Assembly (NCBI RefSeq): GCF_002091955.1
Contig: NZ_MKKY01000042.1
Location: forward strand, 232,559-296,558
Source: Rhodococcus sp. 1168
GTDB taxonomy: Bacteria > Actinomycetota > Actinomycetes > Mycobacteriales > Mycobacteriaceae
DNA length: 64,000 bases
Direction of reading: 5' to 3'
Part shown: positions 1 through 9,536 of the stretch, piece after piece
How the letters are laid out: the number at the start of each line of letters is the position of its first letter
Numbering within the stretch: the stretch's first letter is position 1
Notes under the pieces: model-generated
What the model was told of the DNA's origin: nothing
The model's database searches: none
Seen by the model: the letters and a program-made list of their open reading frames with translations, nothing else
Made by a program: the position numbers and the translations under genes

Positions 1-2224
1 GGCCCGTGCACCCGTGTGACAGCGAAGAGGCGCCGACGTCGGCTGTCAGTACATTCGGGTTGCCATGCACGCACATCGATCCGACATCCGCGGGGTCCTC
101 GGGGTCGTACCAGGCACCCGTCGCCAACTGCACCACGGCGGGCATCATGTCCTCGTCCACCACGACACCGGCGAGACAAGCACCACGATCGTTGAAGACC
201 CTGACTACGTCGCCGTCGTGTAGCCCTCGGTCGGTCGCAGCCTTGGGGTGCATCCGGATCGGCTCACGGCCGTGCACCTTCGAAGCCTGACTTCTCGCTC
301 CATGATCGAGTTGACTGTGCAGCCGTGTTCGTGGTTGATTCGCAATCAGATGCAGCGGAAATTGTTGCGCGCGTTCTCCTTTGAGCCACTCCACCGGTTC
401 GTACCATGCTGGGTGCCCAATGCAGTCCTCGTAACCGAACTTCTCGATCACCTCGGAGAATATTTCTATGCGCCCACTCGGGGTTCGAAGCGGGTACTTC
501 TCGGGATCGCCGCGGTAGTCCTCGAGCAGGGTCAGCCCGTCCTCGGTCGTCATCGGCCATGAACCGAGCTGCCAAAATTCTTCGAAATCTGGAGTGTCCA
601 CATTCATTCCGCGCAGGTAACCGCGCCACTGATCGTAGAGATGCACCACCCACTCCTCCGTGGTGCGTCCCTCGGTGAATTGCGCACCGACTCCGAGTCT
701 TTCGGCCACCGCGGAGAACGTATCGTAGTCGTCTCGCGCGTCGGCAAATCGGGGCACGGCAGGGTGCATGGCGACCAGCAATGGATCGTTGCGTGTGCAG
801 CTGATGTCACTGCGCTCGAGCGACGTAGTCGACGGTACGACGATGTCGGCGTGCTTGGCCATGGGCGTCCAGTACGGGTCGTGCACCACAACCGTGTCGG
901 GCCGTGCCAGCGCCCGGCGAAGTCGTCCGAGATCCTGATGGTGGTGGAAGGGATTTCCGCCCGCCCAGTGCACCAGCCGAATATCGGGATACGTCAGTCG
1001 CAGTCCGTCGAAATCGAATTCCTCGCCGGGGTGGAGCAGCATGTCCGACACGGCAGCCACCGGGATGAAAGCCTGCACCGGATTCGAGCCCTGGGGCAAG
1101 GTGGGAAGGGGGTACGGTACCGGCGCCAGCCCGGGCTCGTTCATCGACCCGTAGCCGTGCCCGAATCCCCCACCGGGGATACCGATCTGCCCGAGCATCG
1201 ACGCCAGTGTCACGCCCATCCACGGTGCTTGCTCGCCCGATTTCGTCCGCTGCAGAGACCACGTGACGGTGATCAAAGTGCGCCGCCTCGCCATCTCGCG
1301 CGCGAGGTCGGTGATCTCGGAGGTGGAGACGCCGCAGATGTTCGACGCCCACTCTGCGGTCTTGGGTGTGCCGTCCGCGACTCCGAGCAGATACTCCTCG
1401 AAGCGCGCGTATCCGGTACAAAATCGGTCGAGAAATGCTGTGTCGTGCAAGTTTTCGGAAACCAGAACATAGGCGAGTCCGAGCATCATCGCGACATCGG
1501 TGCCGGGAATCGGCGTCATCCAGCGAGCCGCACCGTCGAGATCGTTTCGAAGCGGACTGATGGTGACGATCTTTCCGCCACGGGCGCGGAGCGCATCCAG
1601 AGCCGACGCCATGGGATGGTCGGAGGTTCCTCCGTGGTTGATGCCGGTATTCTTCAGCGGAATTCCGCCGAACGCGACGATCAGTTCCGTCTTCCGGGCG
1701 ATCACATCCCAGGAGGTGGAGCGAGAGAACATCTTCCAGTGGGCTCCCAGAACGTGCGGCATGACGACGCCCGTGGCTCCGAGCGAGTAGCTGTGCACCG
1801 AGCGCGTATAGCCGCCGATGCAATTGAGGAATCGGTGAACCTGGCTCTGCGCGTGATGGAATCGTCCGGCACTGGCCCACCCGTAGGAGCCGCCGTAGAT
1901 CGCTTGGTTGCCATGCCTGTCGATCACGCGAGAAAGCTCGGCAGCCAGCAATTCGGTGAGTTCGTCCCAGGAGACCGACACGAACTCGTCGCTGCCGCGC
2001 CGATCCGTCGGACCTGGGCCGCGCTCGAGCCAGCCGCGTCGAACGGCAGGGCCTTGCACCCGAGACCGGTGTGTCACCGAGCCGACGAGATTGCCCAGCA
2101 CGGGCGAGGGATTACGGTCGGTCTCCTGGGGATGCACGGCGGTTACCTCGCCGTCGGCACTTTCGGCTCGAAACATTCCCCAGTGACCCATGTGCTGAGA
2201 CGTTTCCGGGTACAGCGGTTTCAT
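1..2224 (-). CDS. Molybdopterin oxidoreductase, biotin/methionine sulfoxide reductase-like (3' end cut by window)
   Basis: A frame open from an ATG at 2224 to the window edge encodes at least 741 residues. It resembles the DMSO reductase/BisC family of molybdopterin enzymes. A segment near residues 144-150 (HSYSLGA) matches the place where this family carries the serine that ligates molybdenum (Ser147 here), and the C-terminal part (NQPRTRLHSQ, about residue 640) resembles the molydopterin dinucleotide-binding domain. There is no twin-arginine signal and no N-terminal Fe-S cysteine motif, so a cytoplasmic BisC-like enzyme is more likely than a secreted TorA/DmsA. The start overlaps the stop of the upstream HAD gene in an ATGA, so it is translationally coupled to the heme operon. 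The sulfoxide substrate is inferred from the family, and the C-terminus is not visible. Confidence 0.85.
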   Translation of the reverse strand, partial: MKPLYPETSQHMGHWGMFRAESADGEVTAVHPQETDRNPSPVLGNLVGSVTHRSRVQGPAVRRGWLERGPGPTDRRGSDEFVSVSWDELTELLAAELSRVIDRHGNQAIYGGSYGWASAGRFHHAQSQVHRFLNCIGGYTRSVHSYSLGATGVVMPHVLGAHWKMFSRSTSWDVIARKTELIVAFGGIPLKNTGINHGGTSDHPMASALDALRARGGKIVTISPLRNDLDGAARWMTPIPGTDVAMMLGLAYVLVSENLHDTAFLDRFCTGYARFEEYLLGVADGTPKTAEWASNICGVSTSEITDLAREMARRRTLITVTWSLQRTKSGEQAPWMGVTLASMLGQIGIPGGGFGHGYGSMNEPGLAPVPYPLPTLPQGSNPVQAFIPVAAVSDMLLHPGEEFDFDGLRLTYPDIRLVHWAGGNPFHHHQDLGRLRRALARPDTVVVHDPYWTPMAKHADIVVPSTTSLERSDISCTRNDPLLVAMHPAVPRFADARDDYDTFSAVAERLGVGAQFTEGRTTEEWVVHLYDQWRGYLRGMNVDTPDFEEFWQLGSWPMTTEDGLTLLEDYRGDPEKYPLRTPSGRIEIFSEVIEKFGYEDCIGHPAWYEPVEWLKGERAQQFPLHLIANQPRTRLHSQLDHGARSQASKVHGREPIRMHPKAATDRGLHDGDVVRVFNDRGACLAGVVVDEDMMPAVVQLATGAWYDPEDPADVGSMCVHGNPNVLTADVGASSLSHGCTG

Positions 2225-2970
2225 CGAATCCCGTTGCTCGCCAGTACATCCAACAAGGCGGTGGGACGCTCTCCCGTAGCGATCGGATCGACGAGGGCGA
2301 AAGAGCACCCTATTGCCCGTGCGGCCCCGTCGGCCTCTTCACTGTCACCGACCATCAATGTCCGCGCCGGATCCACCCCGAGCGAACGCACCGCAGAAAG
2401 GAATATTTCCGGCTGAGGTTTGACGTAACCGACCTCGTACGACAAGACGAACTCGCTGACGTAGTCGCTCACTCCGAGCGTGTCGAATGCCGGGCGGATG
2501 TCGAAGGCAATATTGCTCAGCACCGCAACTGGTATCGCTCTGCCGGCGAGCATCGCCAGCACGTGCGCCGTATCCGGGTACGGAGTCCAGCACGATGGGT
2601 CGATCACTCGGTCGTACACTGACTCGGACTGAGCGCGGTCGATGACGCCGGATTCACGAAGAACATGCAAATATGCCTGACGGTGCAGCGCCGGATCGAG
2701 ATCGCGGTTGCGCCAGGCGTGTCTGCTCACTTCGTCGAACTCGACGACCTCCCCCACCGGCGCAGTCATCCGTCGCATCAATTCCGCCGCACGGTGACCG
2801 TCGACCGGTGTTCCGTCCGAGTGCGTGACGGTCTCGAACCAACTCTCGTCCTCCTCCAAACGGAACAGCGTTCCGGAGAAGTCGAACACCACTGCCTCGA
2901 TCGGAGACGCGACGGACTGGTGACGCACAATGCCTGCCCCCAACGCGTGCGTCTCCGACCCCGAGGTCAC
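2221..2970 (-). CDS. HAD-superfamily hydrolase
   Basis: This 249-residue protein has the haloacid-dehalogenase fold. Motif I is [10 protein letters not shown] (nucleophile Asp30), motif II is around VLSN, motif III is [10 protein letters not shown] and motif IV is MVGDSEEAD. The residue two after the nucleophile, usually the acid/base Asp in phosphatases, is Ser32 here. That could mean a changed activity, though DxS variants occur in actinobacterial HADs. The first codon is GTG and overlaps the hemQ stop (GTGA). An in-frame GTG 14 codons later is an alternative start. It sits between hemQ and the molybdoenzyme with 4-bp overlaps on both sides. The substrate is unknown. Confidence 0.85.
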   Translation of the reverse strand: MTSGSETHALGAGIVRHQSVASPIEAVVFDFSGTLFRLEEDESWFETVTHSDGTPVDGHRAAELMRRMTAPVGEVVEFDEVSRHAWRNRDLDPALHRQAYLHVLRESGVIDRAQSESVYDRVIDPSCWTPYPDTAHVLAMLAGRAIPVAVLSNIAFDIRPAFDTLGVSDYVSEFVLSYEVGYVKPQPEIFLSAVRSLGVDPARTLMVGDSEEADGAARAIGCSFALVDPIATGERPTALLDVLASNGIR

Positions 2971-3662
2971 GGCAGTGACGTGACGAGCGCTTCGACGTCG
3001 ACGCGTGGCCCGGTGAAGAATGGAGTCTCTTCGCGAACGTGCCTACGTGCCTCGGTTGCGCGTAGATCCCGCATCAGGTCGACGATGCGATCGAGTTCGG
3101 GAGCTTCGAAGGCGAGGATCCACTCGTAGTCACCCAACGCGAACGCCGGGACCGTGTTGGCGCGCACGTCCTTGTATCCGCGCGCGGCCTTGCCATGGTC
3201 GGAGAGCATCGTGCGTCGCTCTTCGTCGGGGAGCAAGTACCAATCGATGGAACGCACGAACGGGTAGACACAGATGTAGGCACCGGGTTCTTCACCAGCG
3301 ATGAACGCTGGGACGTGGGACTTGTTGAACTCGGCAGGACGATGCAGCGCGGTGTTGCTCCACACCGGGGTACTGGCCTTGCCGAGCACGGTGGTACGAC
3401 GAAAATCCGAGTACGTAGCCTGCAGGTCTTCGATCCGCTCCGCGTGTGTCCACACCATGAAGTCGGCGTCGGCTCGCATGCCTGCGATGTCGTACACACC
3501 ACGTACTGCGACGCCTTTTTCTTCCTGACTCTCGAAGAACACTCGCGCTTGTTCGGCGGCTTCGGCTCGGTCCTCGCCCAGGACGCCGGGTGTGACCTTG
3601 AAGACCGAGAACATCAGGTAGCGGAGGGTCGAATTGAGGGTTGTGTAGTCCAAACGTGGCAT
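2967..3662 (-). CDS. hemQ: Coproheme decarboxylase (HemQ/ChdC)
   Basis: The 231-residue protein is a chlorite-dismutase-family coproheme decarboxylase. It performs the last step of the coproporphyrin-dependent heme pathway, converting Fe-coproporphyrin III to heme b with peroxide. Tyr133 in CVYPFVRS fits the radical-forming catalytic tyrosine, and His156 in [12 protein letters not shown] fits the proximal heme ligand. The start is the ATG of [10 protein letters not shown] at 3662. The frame is open for 47 codons further, but that stretch overlaps cgoX and does not look like family sequence. It begins 4 bp after the cgoX stop and its own stop overlaps the HAD start, so it is one operon with hemE and cgoX. 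Confidence 0.95.
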   Translation of the reverse strand: MPRLDYTTLNSTLRYLMFSVFKVTPGVLGEDRAEAAEQARVFFESQEEKGVAVRGVYDIAGMRADADFMVWTHAERIEDLQATYSDFRRTTVLGKASTPVWSNTALHRPAEFNKSHVPAFIAGEEPGAYICVYPFVRSIDWYLLPDEERRTMLSDHGKAARGYKDVRANTVPAFALGDYEWILAFEAPELDRIVDLMRDLRATEARRHVREETPFFTGPRVDVEALVTSLP

Positions 3663-3666
3663 GGCT

Positions 3667-5028
3667 CTATCGTGCCACTTCCGCAATGCGTGTGGCTGCT
3701 CTGGTGGCCGAAGCGACACAAGCAGGCACTCCGACACCGTGACTCCACGCACCCGCCACGGCCAACCCGTCGACATCGCGCACAGCTGCCTCGATTGCGG
3801 CAACTCGGTCCACGTGGCCAGGCGCGTACTGCGCTAGGCCCCCGTGCCATCGCTGCACGAACGAGGACGACGGCGCAGAATCCACGCCGGTCACCCGGTA
3901 TAGGTCTCGTACGGCCGCTTCGACCAACTTCTCGTCGGACCAGTCGAGCGGGCCTGCGTCACCGAATCGTGCAAGCGACGCACGGACCAGTGAAATACCG
4001 CGTTCCGCGAGATGCGACCACTTTTTGCTGGACAACGTGAACGCCTTGACGGCGAGTCCGGCGTCGGTGGCCACGAGTACACCGGAGTTGTCGGGCAGGT
4101 CGACGGCGGTGTCGAACGCCATAGCCACCACGACCGACGACGCAAGCTCGATTTCGGCTGCGGCTGCGGCTGCATCCGGAACGACAGAGCCCAGTATCGA
4201 CGCCAGTGCCGGCGCGGGAACTGCCAGCACCACCGCATCGAACTGCCCGATCGAATCCACCACCCAACCGCTGTTCTCGCGGCGAACGGACGTCACGGCA
4301 TTGCCAAACAGGGTGCGCGGTGCTGCGGCCGCAACCAGCGCGTCGATCAAGGTGCGATATCCATCACGCAGTGCACCGAAAACCGGCACCGAACTCGGAG
4401 CCGGAAGCACGGACGCCACGGCCGCCGACAGACTGGAAGCTCCGGCGTCCAGGGCCGCTGCCAGAGTAGGCAGTGCTGCGCGAACCCCGATCGAATCGGA
4501 AAGCCCTGAGTAGACGCCGCCCAGCAACGGGTCGACCGATCGCGCGAGAACCTGTTCACCGAATCGCGAACTGACCAACTCGGCGACGCTGAGGTCGCTG
4601 GATCGGTCCCAGGACAACTCGGTATCGCCCTCACCGGCGATTGCGGCCAGCGACCGTGCATCCACGAGGCCCTCCACGGAGGCCGCGTCTGCCGGGATAC
4701 CCATCAAAGTCCCGGCCGGAAGTGGATGAAGCCTCTCGCCCGAGAAGATGAGAGGACGCAATCCGGCCGGATGGACGAGTTGGGCGCTCAATCCGAGCTC
4801 ATCCATCAGGGCAGGCACTTCGGGTCTACGGCCGATGAAAGCCTCGGCACCGACATCGAACGGGCCGCCTGCCAACGTGACCGTGCGCAACGTGCCGCCG
4901 AGGCGCATCGATTCTTCGACGATGGTGATATCGGCTTCGGGACCCCACCTCTGCCGCAGTCTGAAGGCCGCGACAAGACCGGTTACCCCGCCACCCACCA
5001 CCACAACGCGAGGCGGCCTCCCGGTCAC
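3667..5028 (-). CDS. cgoX: Coproporphyrinogen III oxidase (HemY/CgoX type)
   Basis: The 453-residue flavoprotein starts with a Rossmann FAD-binding motif, [17 protein letters not shown], at residues 8-24. It ends with the usual C-terminal FAD contact region ([20 protein letters not shown]). The family oxidises coproporphyrinogen III, or protoporphyrinogen IX in other lineages. Because hemQ follows directly, the coproporphyrin-dependent route is the better reading. GTG at 5028 is the start and overlaps the hemE stop as GTGA. Historic names are hemY or hemG. Confidence 0.93.
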   Translation of the reverse strand: MTGRPPRVVVVGGGVTGLVAAFRLRQRWGPEADITIVEESMRLGGTLRTVTLAGGPFDVGAEAFIGRRPEVPALMDELGLSAQLVHPAGLRPLIFSGERLHPLPAGTLMGIPADAASVEGLVDARSLAAIAGEGDTELSWDRSSDLSVAELVSSRFGEQVLARSVDPLLGGVYSGLSDSIGVRAALPTLAAALDAGASSLSAAVASVLPAPSSVPVFGALRDGYRTLIDALVAAAAPRTLFGNAVTSVRRENSGWVVDSIGQFDAVVLAVPAPALASILGSVVPDAAAAAAEIELASSVVVAMAFDTAVDLPDNSGVLVATDAGLAVKAFTLSSKKWSHLAERGISLVRASLARFGDAGPLDWSDEKLVEAAVRDLYRVTGVDSAPSSSFVQRWHGGLAQYAPGHVDRVAAIEAAVRDVDGLAVAGAWSHGVGVPACVASATRAATRIAEVAR

Positions 5029-6089
5029 AGCGAGTGCACCAACTCCACAACCCGGGTCAGCACATCCGGATCGGTATCGGGCAGGACCCCGTGACCGAGG
5101 TTGAATACATGCCCCACAGCGCCTCCTTCGACGGCGCGATCGCCCTCCGCGACGATGCGTCGAACCTCACTCTCGACGGCATCCCAACCAGCGAAAAGCA
5201 CCGCAGGGTCCAGGTTTCCCTGCAACGCCTTGCCCGGGCCGACGCGTCGGGCTGCGACATCGAGGGGAATTCTCCAGTCGACACCGACCATGTCGGCACC
5301 GGCCTCTCCCATGGCACCGAGGAGTTCGCCGGTCCCGACACCGAAATGAATCTTCGGTACGCCGGCCGGGGACATTGCATCGAGCACCTTCGTCGAGTGA
5401 GGCAGCACGAACTCACGGTAGTCCGCCAGTGAGAGCGCACCTGCCCAGGAGTCGAAGAGCTGGACCGCGTCGACACCAGCCGCCAGCTGCGCCCGCAGGA
5501 ACGTGATCGTCGTGTCGGCGAGAGTGTCGAGAAGGGTGTGCCACGTGGCCGGATCCGAGCGCATCAGCGCTTTGGTCTTCTCGTGGTTCTTACTCGGTCC
5601 ACCTTCGACCAGGTAGGAGGCGAGCGTGAACGGTGCCCCAGCGAATCCGATGAGCGGGGTGTCGCCCAGTTCGCGGGTGAGCGTTGTCACCGCATCGGTG
5701 ACCTGCTCGACCTGCTCGGCGCGCAACTGAGGCAACGCTGCGACGTCAGCTGCCGTACGTACCGGCGACGCCACCACCGGCCCGGTTCCGGCAACGATGT
5801 CGAGATCGATACCCGCGGCCTTCAGCGGAACCACGATGTCCGAGAAAAGGATGGCTGCGTCGACGTCATGGCGTCGAACCGGCTGCAGCGTGATCTCGAC
5901 CACCAGATCGGCAGTGAAGCACGACTCGAGCATGCCGGTACCGACTCTGAGCTTGCGGTACTCGGGCAGCGATCGTCCGGCCTGCCGCATGAACCACACC
6001 GGACGACGTGATGTCGCCCGTCCCGCGATGGTGGCCAACAAAGGCGCGTCGGGCAGCTGACGGCGAGGGTACGGCGCGTTTGTGTTCAT
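5025..6089 (-). CDS. hemE: Uroporphyrinogen decarboxylase
   Basis: HemE decarboxylates the four acetate side chains of uroporphyrinogen III to give coproporphyrinogen III. The N-terminal signature [15 protein letters not shown] (about residues 31-45) and LFSDIVVPL with the catalytic Asp near residue 84 are clear, and the length (354 residues) is normal. Three starts are possible: GTG at 6107, ATG at 6095 and ATG at 6089. None has a strong ribosome-binding site; the last is chosen because it best fits family length. It is the first gene of the minus-strand heme operon and diverges from the DUF3000 gene. Confidence 0.95.
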   Translation of the reverse strand: MNTNAPYPRRQLPDAPLLATIAGRATSRRPVWFMRQAGRSLPEYRKLRVGTGMLESCFTADLVVEITLQPVRRHDVDAAILFSDIVVPLKAAGIDLDIVAGTGPVVASPVRTAADVAALPQLRAEQVEQVTDAVTTLTRELGDTPLIGFAGAPFTLASYLVEGGPSKNHEKTKALMRSDPATWHTLLDTLADTTITFLRAQLAAGVDAVQLFDSWAGALSLADYREFVLPHSTKVLDAMSPAGVPKIHFGVGTGELLGAMGEAGADMVGVDWRIPLDVAARRVGPGKALQGNLDPAVLFAGWDAVESEVRRIVAEGDRAVEGGAVGHVFNLGHGVLPDTDPDVLTRVVELVHSL

Positions 6090-6245
6090 TGCCATCCATG
6101 CTGCCACGAGAACAGAATATTGCCGCCATGCAGGCCTGAGCGCGCCTCATGGCCCCGACGATTCTGCGTCGGTTGTCCTGCAGTCGGTCGCACGTGCGGC
6201 GCGCCTCCACCGAACCGAAAGGTGACGAGTCTAACGTCCGGAGGT

Positions 6246-6845
6246 GTGACCAATCCCGGATCCACTGCCGAACCTGCGCCGTTTCGATCGGCGATCGAGG
6301 CGATGCACCGGGCCGTCGTGCACCCATCCATCGAACTCGGACCGATCCGGCCACCTCAACGCCTAGCCCCGTTCAGCTACGCGATGGGCGGTGAAGTCGA
6401 ACATTCGGCATCCGAAGGTATCGCGGAACAATCCGAAGGCGATGCGTTCGGTCGGTTGATTCTGCTCTACGACCCAGACGGTGACGAAGCCTGGAACGGA
6501 ACAATGCGTCTGGTCGCCTATATCCAGGCCGACGTAGATGAATCGCTTGCCTCCGACCCCATGTTGCCCGAGGTGGCATGGAGTTGGTTGGTCGATGCCT
6601 TGGAGACTCGGTCGGAGCCGCTGAACGCCCTCGGCGGGACGGTGACCTCGACGAGTTCGGTGCGCTATGGCGATATCGCCGGTCCACCGCGAGCCCATCA
6701 GCTCGAACTGCGCGCGTCGTGGACCCCCACCACCGGCCAGTTGGCTCCGCATGTCGAGGCCTTCTGCGAGGTGCTTGCCTATGCTGCTGGACTGCCACCC
6801 GCCGGAATCACCGAACTTCGCGCACACGGCGGTAGCCGGACCTGA
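6246..6845 (+). CDS. DUF3000 domain protein
   Basis: About 199 residues of a conserved actinobacterial protein of unknown function (DUF3000 family). The recognisable core begins at PFRSAIEAMHRAVV and includes PPQRLAPFSYAMGGEV. GTG at 6246 is proposed as the start because it gives the family N-terminus; a GGAGG lies immediately before it, closer than ideal. The frame is open upstream to 6120 but that overlaps the hemE promoter region. The gene precedes RNase D as in mycobacteria. No catalytic motif or membrane segment is visible. Confidence 0.75.
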   Translation: MTNPGSTAEPAPFRSAIEAMHRAVVHPSIELGPIRPPQRLAPFSYAMGGEVEHSASEGIAEQSEGDAFGRLILLYDPDGDEAWNGTMRLVAYIQADVDESLASDPMLPEVAWSWLVDALETRSEPLNALGGTVTSTSSVRYGDIAGPPRAHQLELRASWTPTTGQLAPHVEAFCEVLAYAAGLPPAGITELRAHGGSRT

Positions 6846-6887
6846 GTTCGTACCGCGTCGCGGGATGAGGCCTTAGAGTCTGCTCTC

Positions 6888-8237
6888 ATGTCAGCGATGA
6901 GTTCCAACGATGCCTCGGACGTAACGAACGACGGTGACAACGTCGATGCGCACGCTCCGACACCCCTGTTGGCGCCTGCCGACGGCGTTCCCGCAGTTGT
7001 CGACACCGCCGAGGGCGTGGTCGCGGCAGCCGAAATGCTCGCGGGTGGTCACGGCCCGCTTGCGGTAGATGCCGAGCGTGCGTCGGGCTTCCGCTATTCG
7101 CAGCGCGCCTACCTACTGCAGTTTCGACGACGCGGGGCAGGCACCATCCTGCTCGACCCGATCCCGGTCACCGGCGCACTCGAACCGCTGGCTTCGGTGA
7201 TCAATCCTCTCGAATGGGTTTTGCACTCGGCCGACCAGGATTTGCCCGGGCTCGCTGAACTCGGGCTCGTGCCCGCGGCCTTGTACGACACCGAACTGGC
7301 CGGACGACTCGCCGGTTTCGAACGAGTCGGGCTCGGCCCGATCGTCGAACGCACGCTCGGCTTGTCGCTTCAGAAGGGACACGGAGCGGCAGATTGGTCG
7401 ACACGTCCACTCCCCGACAGCTGGCTGAACTACGCCGCGCTCGACGTCGAAGTGCTGCTCGAACTGCATGATGCGATGACCGAGGAACTCGCAGCGAAGA
7501 ACAAAACCGAGTGGGCACGACAAGAGTTCGCGCACATCCTTGCGCTCGGTCCAGCAAAGCCCAAGCCCGACCGCTGGCGAAAAACGTCGGGAATCCACGC
7601 CGTCAAATCGGCGAGGGTATTGGCCTCCGTTCGTGAATTGTGGCGCTCACGCGACGAGATTGCGGCGCACAGAGACATTGCGCCGAGCCGTATTCTGCCC
7701 GACTCGGCGATTGTCGCCGCAGCGACGGCAGATCCGAAGACCGAGGGCGAACTACGTGCACTGCCGGTATTCGGTGGTCCGCGTCAGCGACGCTCGACCA
7801 AGGTGTGGCTGTCTGCCCTCGAGCGCGCACGACGCTTGCCGACCGAGGAGCTTCCGCCCAAGTCGGCTCCCTTCGACGGCCCTCCTCCGGTGAATCGGTG
7901 GGCGCGCCGTGAGCCCGAGGCCGCGGAAAGACTGACGACCGTACGTACGGCGATGACAGCACTGAGCGAAGAGGTCGAGGTGCCGGTGGAGAACCTACTC
8001 ATGCCGGATTTGCTGCGCCGGCTGGTGTGGGATTGGACACCCGTCGAACGTGATGTCGCGGAGGACATCATCGACAAGAAGCTCACCGAGGGGCGGGCGC
8101 GGCCGTGGCAGCGGGACCTGGTCGTACCAGTTCTCGCCGACGCACTGATCTCCGGGCAACAGACTGGGATCCCTGAGCAAACGAGTGGGAACCCTGCTCA
8201 AGAGAGTGGCACCCCTGAGCAAGTTACCGGCGGGTAA
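6888..8237 (+). CDS. rnd: Ribonuclease D-like 3'-5' exoribonuclease with HRDC domain
   Basis: The 449-residue protein has a DEDD exonuclease domain (about 55-220): Asp61 and Glu63 in LAVDAERASGF, a second Asp in HSADQDLPGL, and the terminal YxxxD in NYAALDVEVLLEL. An HRDC nucleic-acid-binding region follows (about 235-315, REL.RSRDEIA...). The family trims 3' ends of stable RNAs. ATG at 6888 or a second ATG three codons on could be the start. The last ~25 residues are a tail of three heptapeptides, GxP(E/A)Qx(S/T), which is low-complexity and not part of the enzyme fold. It lies 42 bp after DUF3000. Confidence 0.9.
   Translation: MSAMSSNDASDVTNDGDNVDAHAPTPLLAPADGVPAVVDTAEGVVAAAEMLAGGHGPLAVDAERASGFRYSQRAYLLQFRRRGAGTILLDPIPVTGALEPLASVINPLEWVLHSADQDLPGLAELGLVPAALYDTELAGRLAGFERVGLGPIVERTLGLSLQKGHGAADWSTRPLPDSWLNYAALDVEVLLELHDAMTEELAAKNKTEWARQEFAHILALGPAKPKPDRWRKTSGIHAVKSARVLASVRELWRSRDEIAAHRDIAPSRILPDSAIVAAATADPKTEGELRALPVFGGPRQRRSTKVWLSALERARRLPTEELPPKSAPFDGPPPVNRWARREPEAAERLTTVRTAMTALSEEVEVPVENLLMPDLLRRLVWDWTPVERDVAEDIIDKKLTEGRARPWQRDLVVPVLADALISGQQTGIPEQTSGNPAQESGTPEQVTGG
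8166..8228 (+). repeat. Three tandem 21-bp units in the 3' end of the RNase D gene
   Basis: Units 8166-8186, 8187-8207 and 8208-8228 encode GIPEQTS, GNPAQES and GTPEQVT. They share the frame and the pattern ggNNcccctg(a/c)gcaa with substitutions, so they are an old tandem duplication at the C-terminus. Confidence 0.75.
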
Positions 8238-8309
8238 TACCGGCTAGAGTGGATGGCGGTCCGGCGTCAGCCGGGCCGCAATTCCGCATCTTCCCGGGAG
8301 GATCGAAGC

Positions 8310-9536
8310 GTGTCTGTACCCGCGTCCACAAGCTCACAGCGCAATGTCGTGTTCGTAGACGGCATCCGCACACCGTTCGGCAAAGCAGGCCCCAAGGGCA
8401 TCTACGCCGACACTCGCGCCGACGACCTCGTCGTCAAAGCGATCCGCGAACTACTGCGGAAAAACCCGGCACTGCCCCCCGAGCGCATCGACGAAGTCGC
8501 CATTGCGGCGACGACGCAAACCGGTGATCAGGGGCTGACCATCGGACGCACGTCCGCTCTCCTCGCCGGACTCCCCCACAGCGTCCCCGGATTCGCCATC
8601 GACCGCATGTGCGCGGGCGCGATGACGTCCGTGACGACGACAGGTTCCGGCATCGGATTCGGTCAGTACGACGTCGTCATCGCCGGTGGCGTCGAGCACA
8701 TGGGCCGTCACCCGATGGGCGAAGGCGTAGACCCCAATCCGCGCTTCCTCACCGATCGGCTCGTCGACCCGAGCGCACTCGTCATGGGCAACACGGCCGA
8801 GAATTTGCACGATCGGTTTCCGAGTATCACCAAGGACCGCACGGACGCCTACGCCGTCGCGAGCCAGAACAAGTACGAGGCCGCCAAGAAGGCCGGTTTC
8901 ATCGCCGACACTCTCGTACCGGTAGCCACCAAGTCCGCAGCTGGTTGGGGCCTGGCCACCGAGGACGAGCCGCCACGTCCCGGAACAACCATCGACGACC
9001 TCGCGAAGCTCAAGACTCCGTTCCGCCCAGCGGGCCGGGTCACAGCAGGAAATGCTGCCGGTCTCAACGACGGTGCCACCGCTGCGATCCTCGCCGGCGA
9101 GGACACCGCGCACGAGCTCGGTCTGAACATCGGTATGCGCATGGTCGGCTTCTCGTTTGCAGGCGTCGACCCTGCCGTCATGGGCATCGGACCGGTCCCC
9201 GCCACCGAGAAGTTGCTCGGCCGCACCGGTTTGAGCATCTCCGACATCGGATTGTTCGAAATCAACGAGGCGTTCGCAGTGCAGGTTCTCGCGTTCCTCG
9301 AGCACTACGGCATCGCCGACGACGATCCCCGTGTCAACCAGTGGGGTGGCGCCATCGCCTGCGGGCACCCACTCGCGTCCTCTGGGGTGCGTCTGATGAC
9401 TCAGTTGAGCCGCCAGTTCGCTCAGCGCCCCGACGTTCGCTACGGCCTGACGACCATGTGCATCGGTCTCGGCATGGGCGGAACCGTCATTTGGGAAAAC
9501 CCGATCCACTCCGATTACTCAGGAGCGAAGGCATGA
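8310..9536 (+). CDS. fadA: Acetyl-CoA C-acyltransferase (3-ketoacyl-CoA thiolase)
   Basis: The 408-residue thiolase cleaves 3-ketoacyl-CoA in beta-oxidation. The acylated cysteine is Cys101 (DRMCAGAM), the activating histidine lies in CGHPLASSG (about 353) and the second catalytic cysteine in CIGLGMGG (about 384). GTG at 8310 is chosen because GGGAGGA lies 7 nt upstream; an in-frame ATG at 8253 is not preceded by one. The stop overlaps the fadB start (ATGA), so this is the beta subunit of a trifunctional-enzyme-like pair. Confidence 0.93.
   Translation: MSVPASTSSQRNVVFVDGIRTPFGKAGPKGIYADTRADDLVVKAIRELLRKNPALPPERIDEVAIAATTQTGDQGLTIGRTSALLAGLPHSVPGFAIDRMCAGAMTSVTTTGSGIGFGQYDVVIAGGVEHMGRHPMGEGVDPNPRFLTDRLVDPSALVMGNTAENLHDRFPSITKDRTDAYAVASQNKYEAAKKAGFIADTLVPVATKSAAGWGLATEDEPPRPGTTIDDLAKLKTPFRPAGRVTAGNAAGLNDGATAAILAGEDTAHELGLNIGMRMVGFSFAGVDPAVMGIGPVPATEKLLGRTGLSISDIGLFEINEAFAVQVLAFLEHYGIADDDPRVNQWGGAIACGHPLASSGVRLMTQLSRQFAQRPDVRYGLTTMCIGLGMGGTVIWENPIHSDYSGAKA

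Noticed and set aside
641..2416. 591-codon open frame on the plus strand opposite the molybdoenzyme
   Set aside because: It is antisense to a gene with clear family motifs; its Arg/His-rich composition is typical of a shadow frame in GC-rich DNA.
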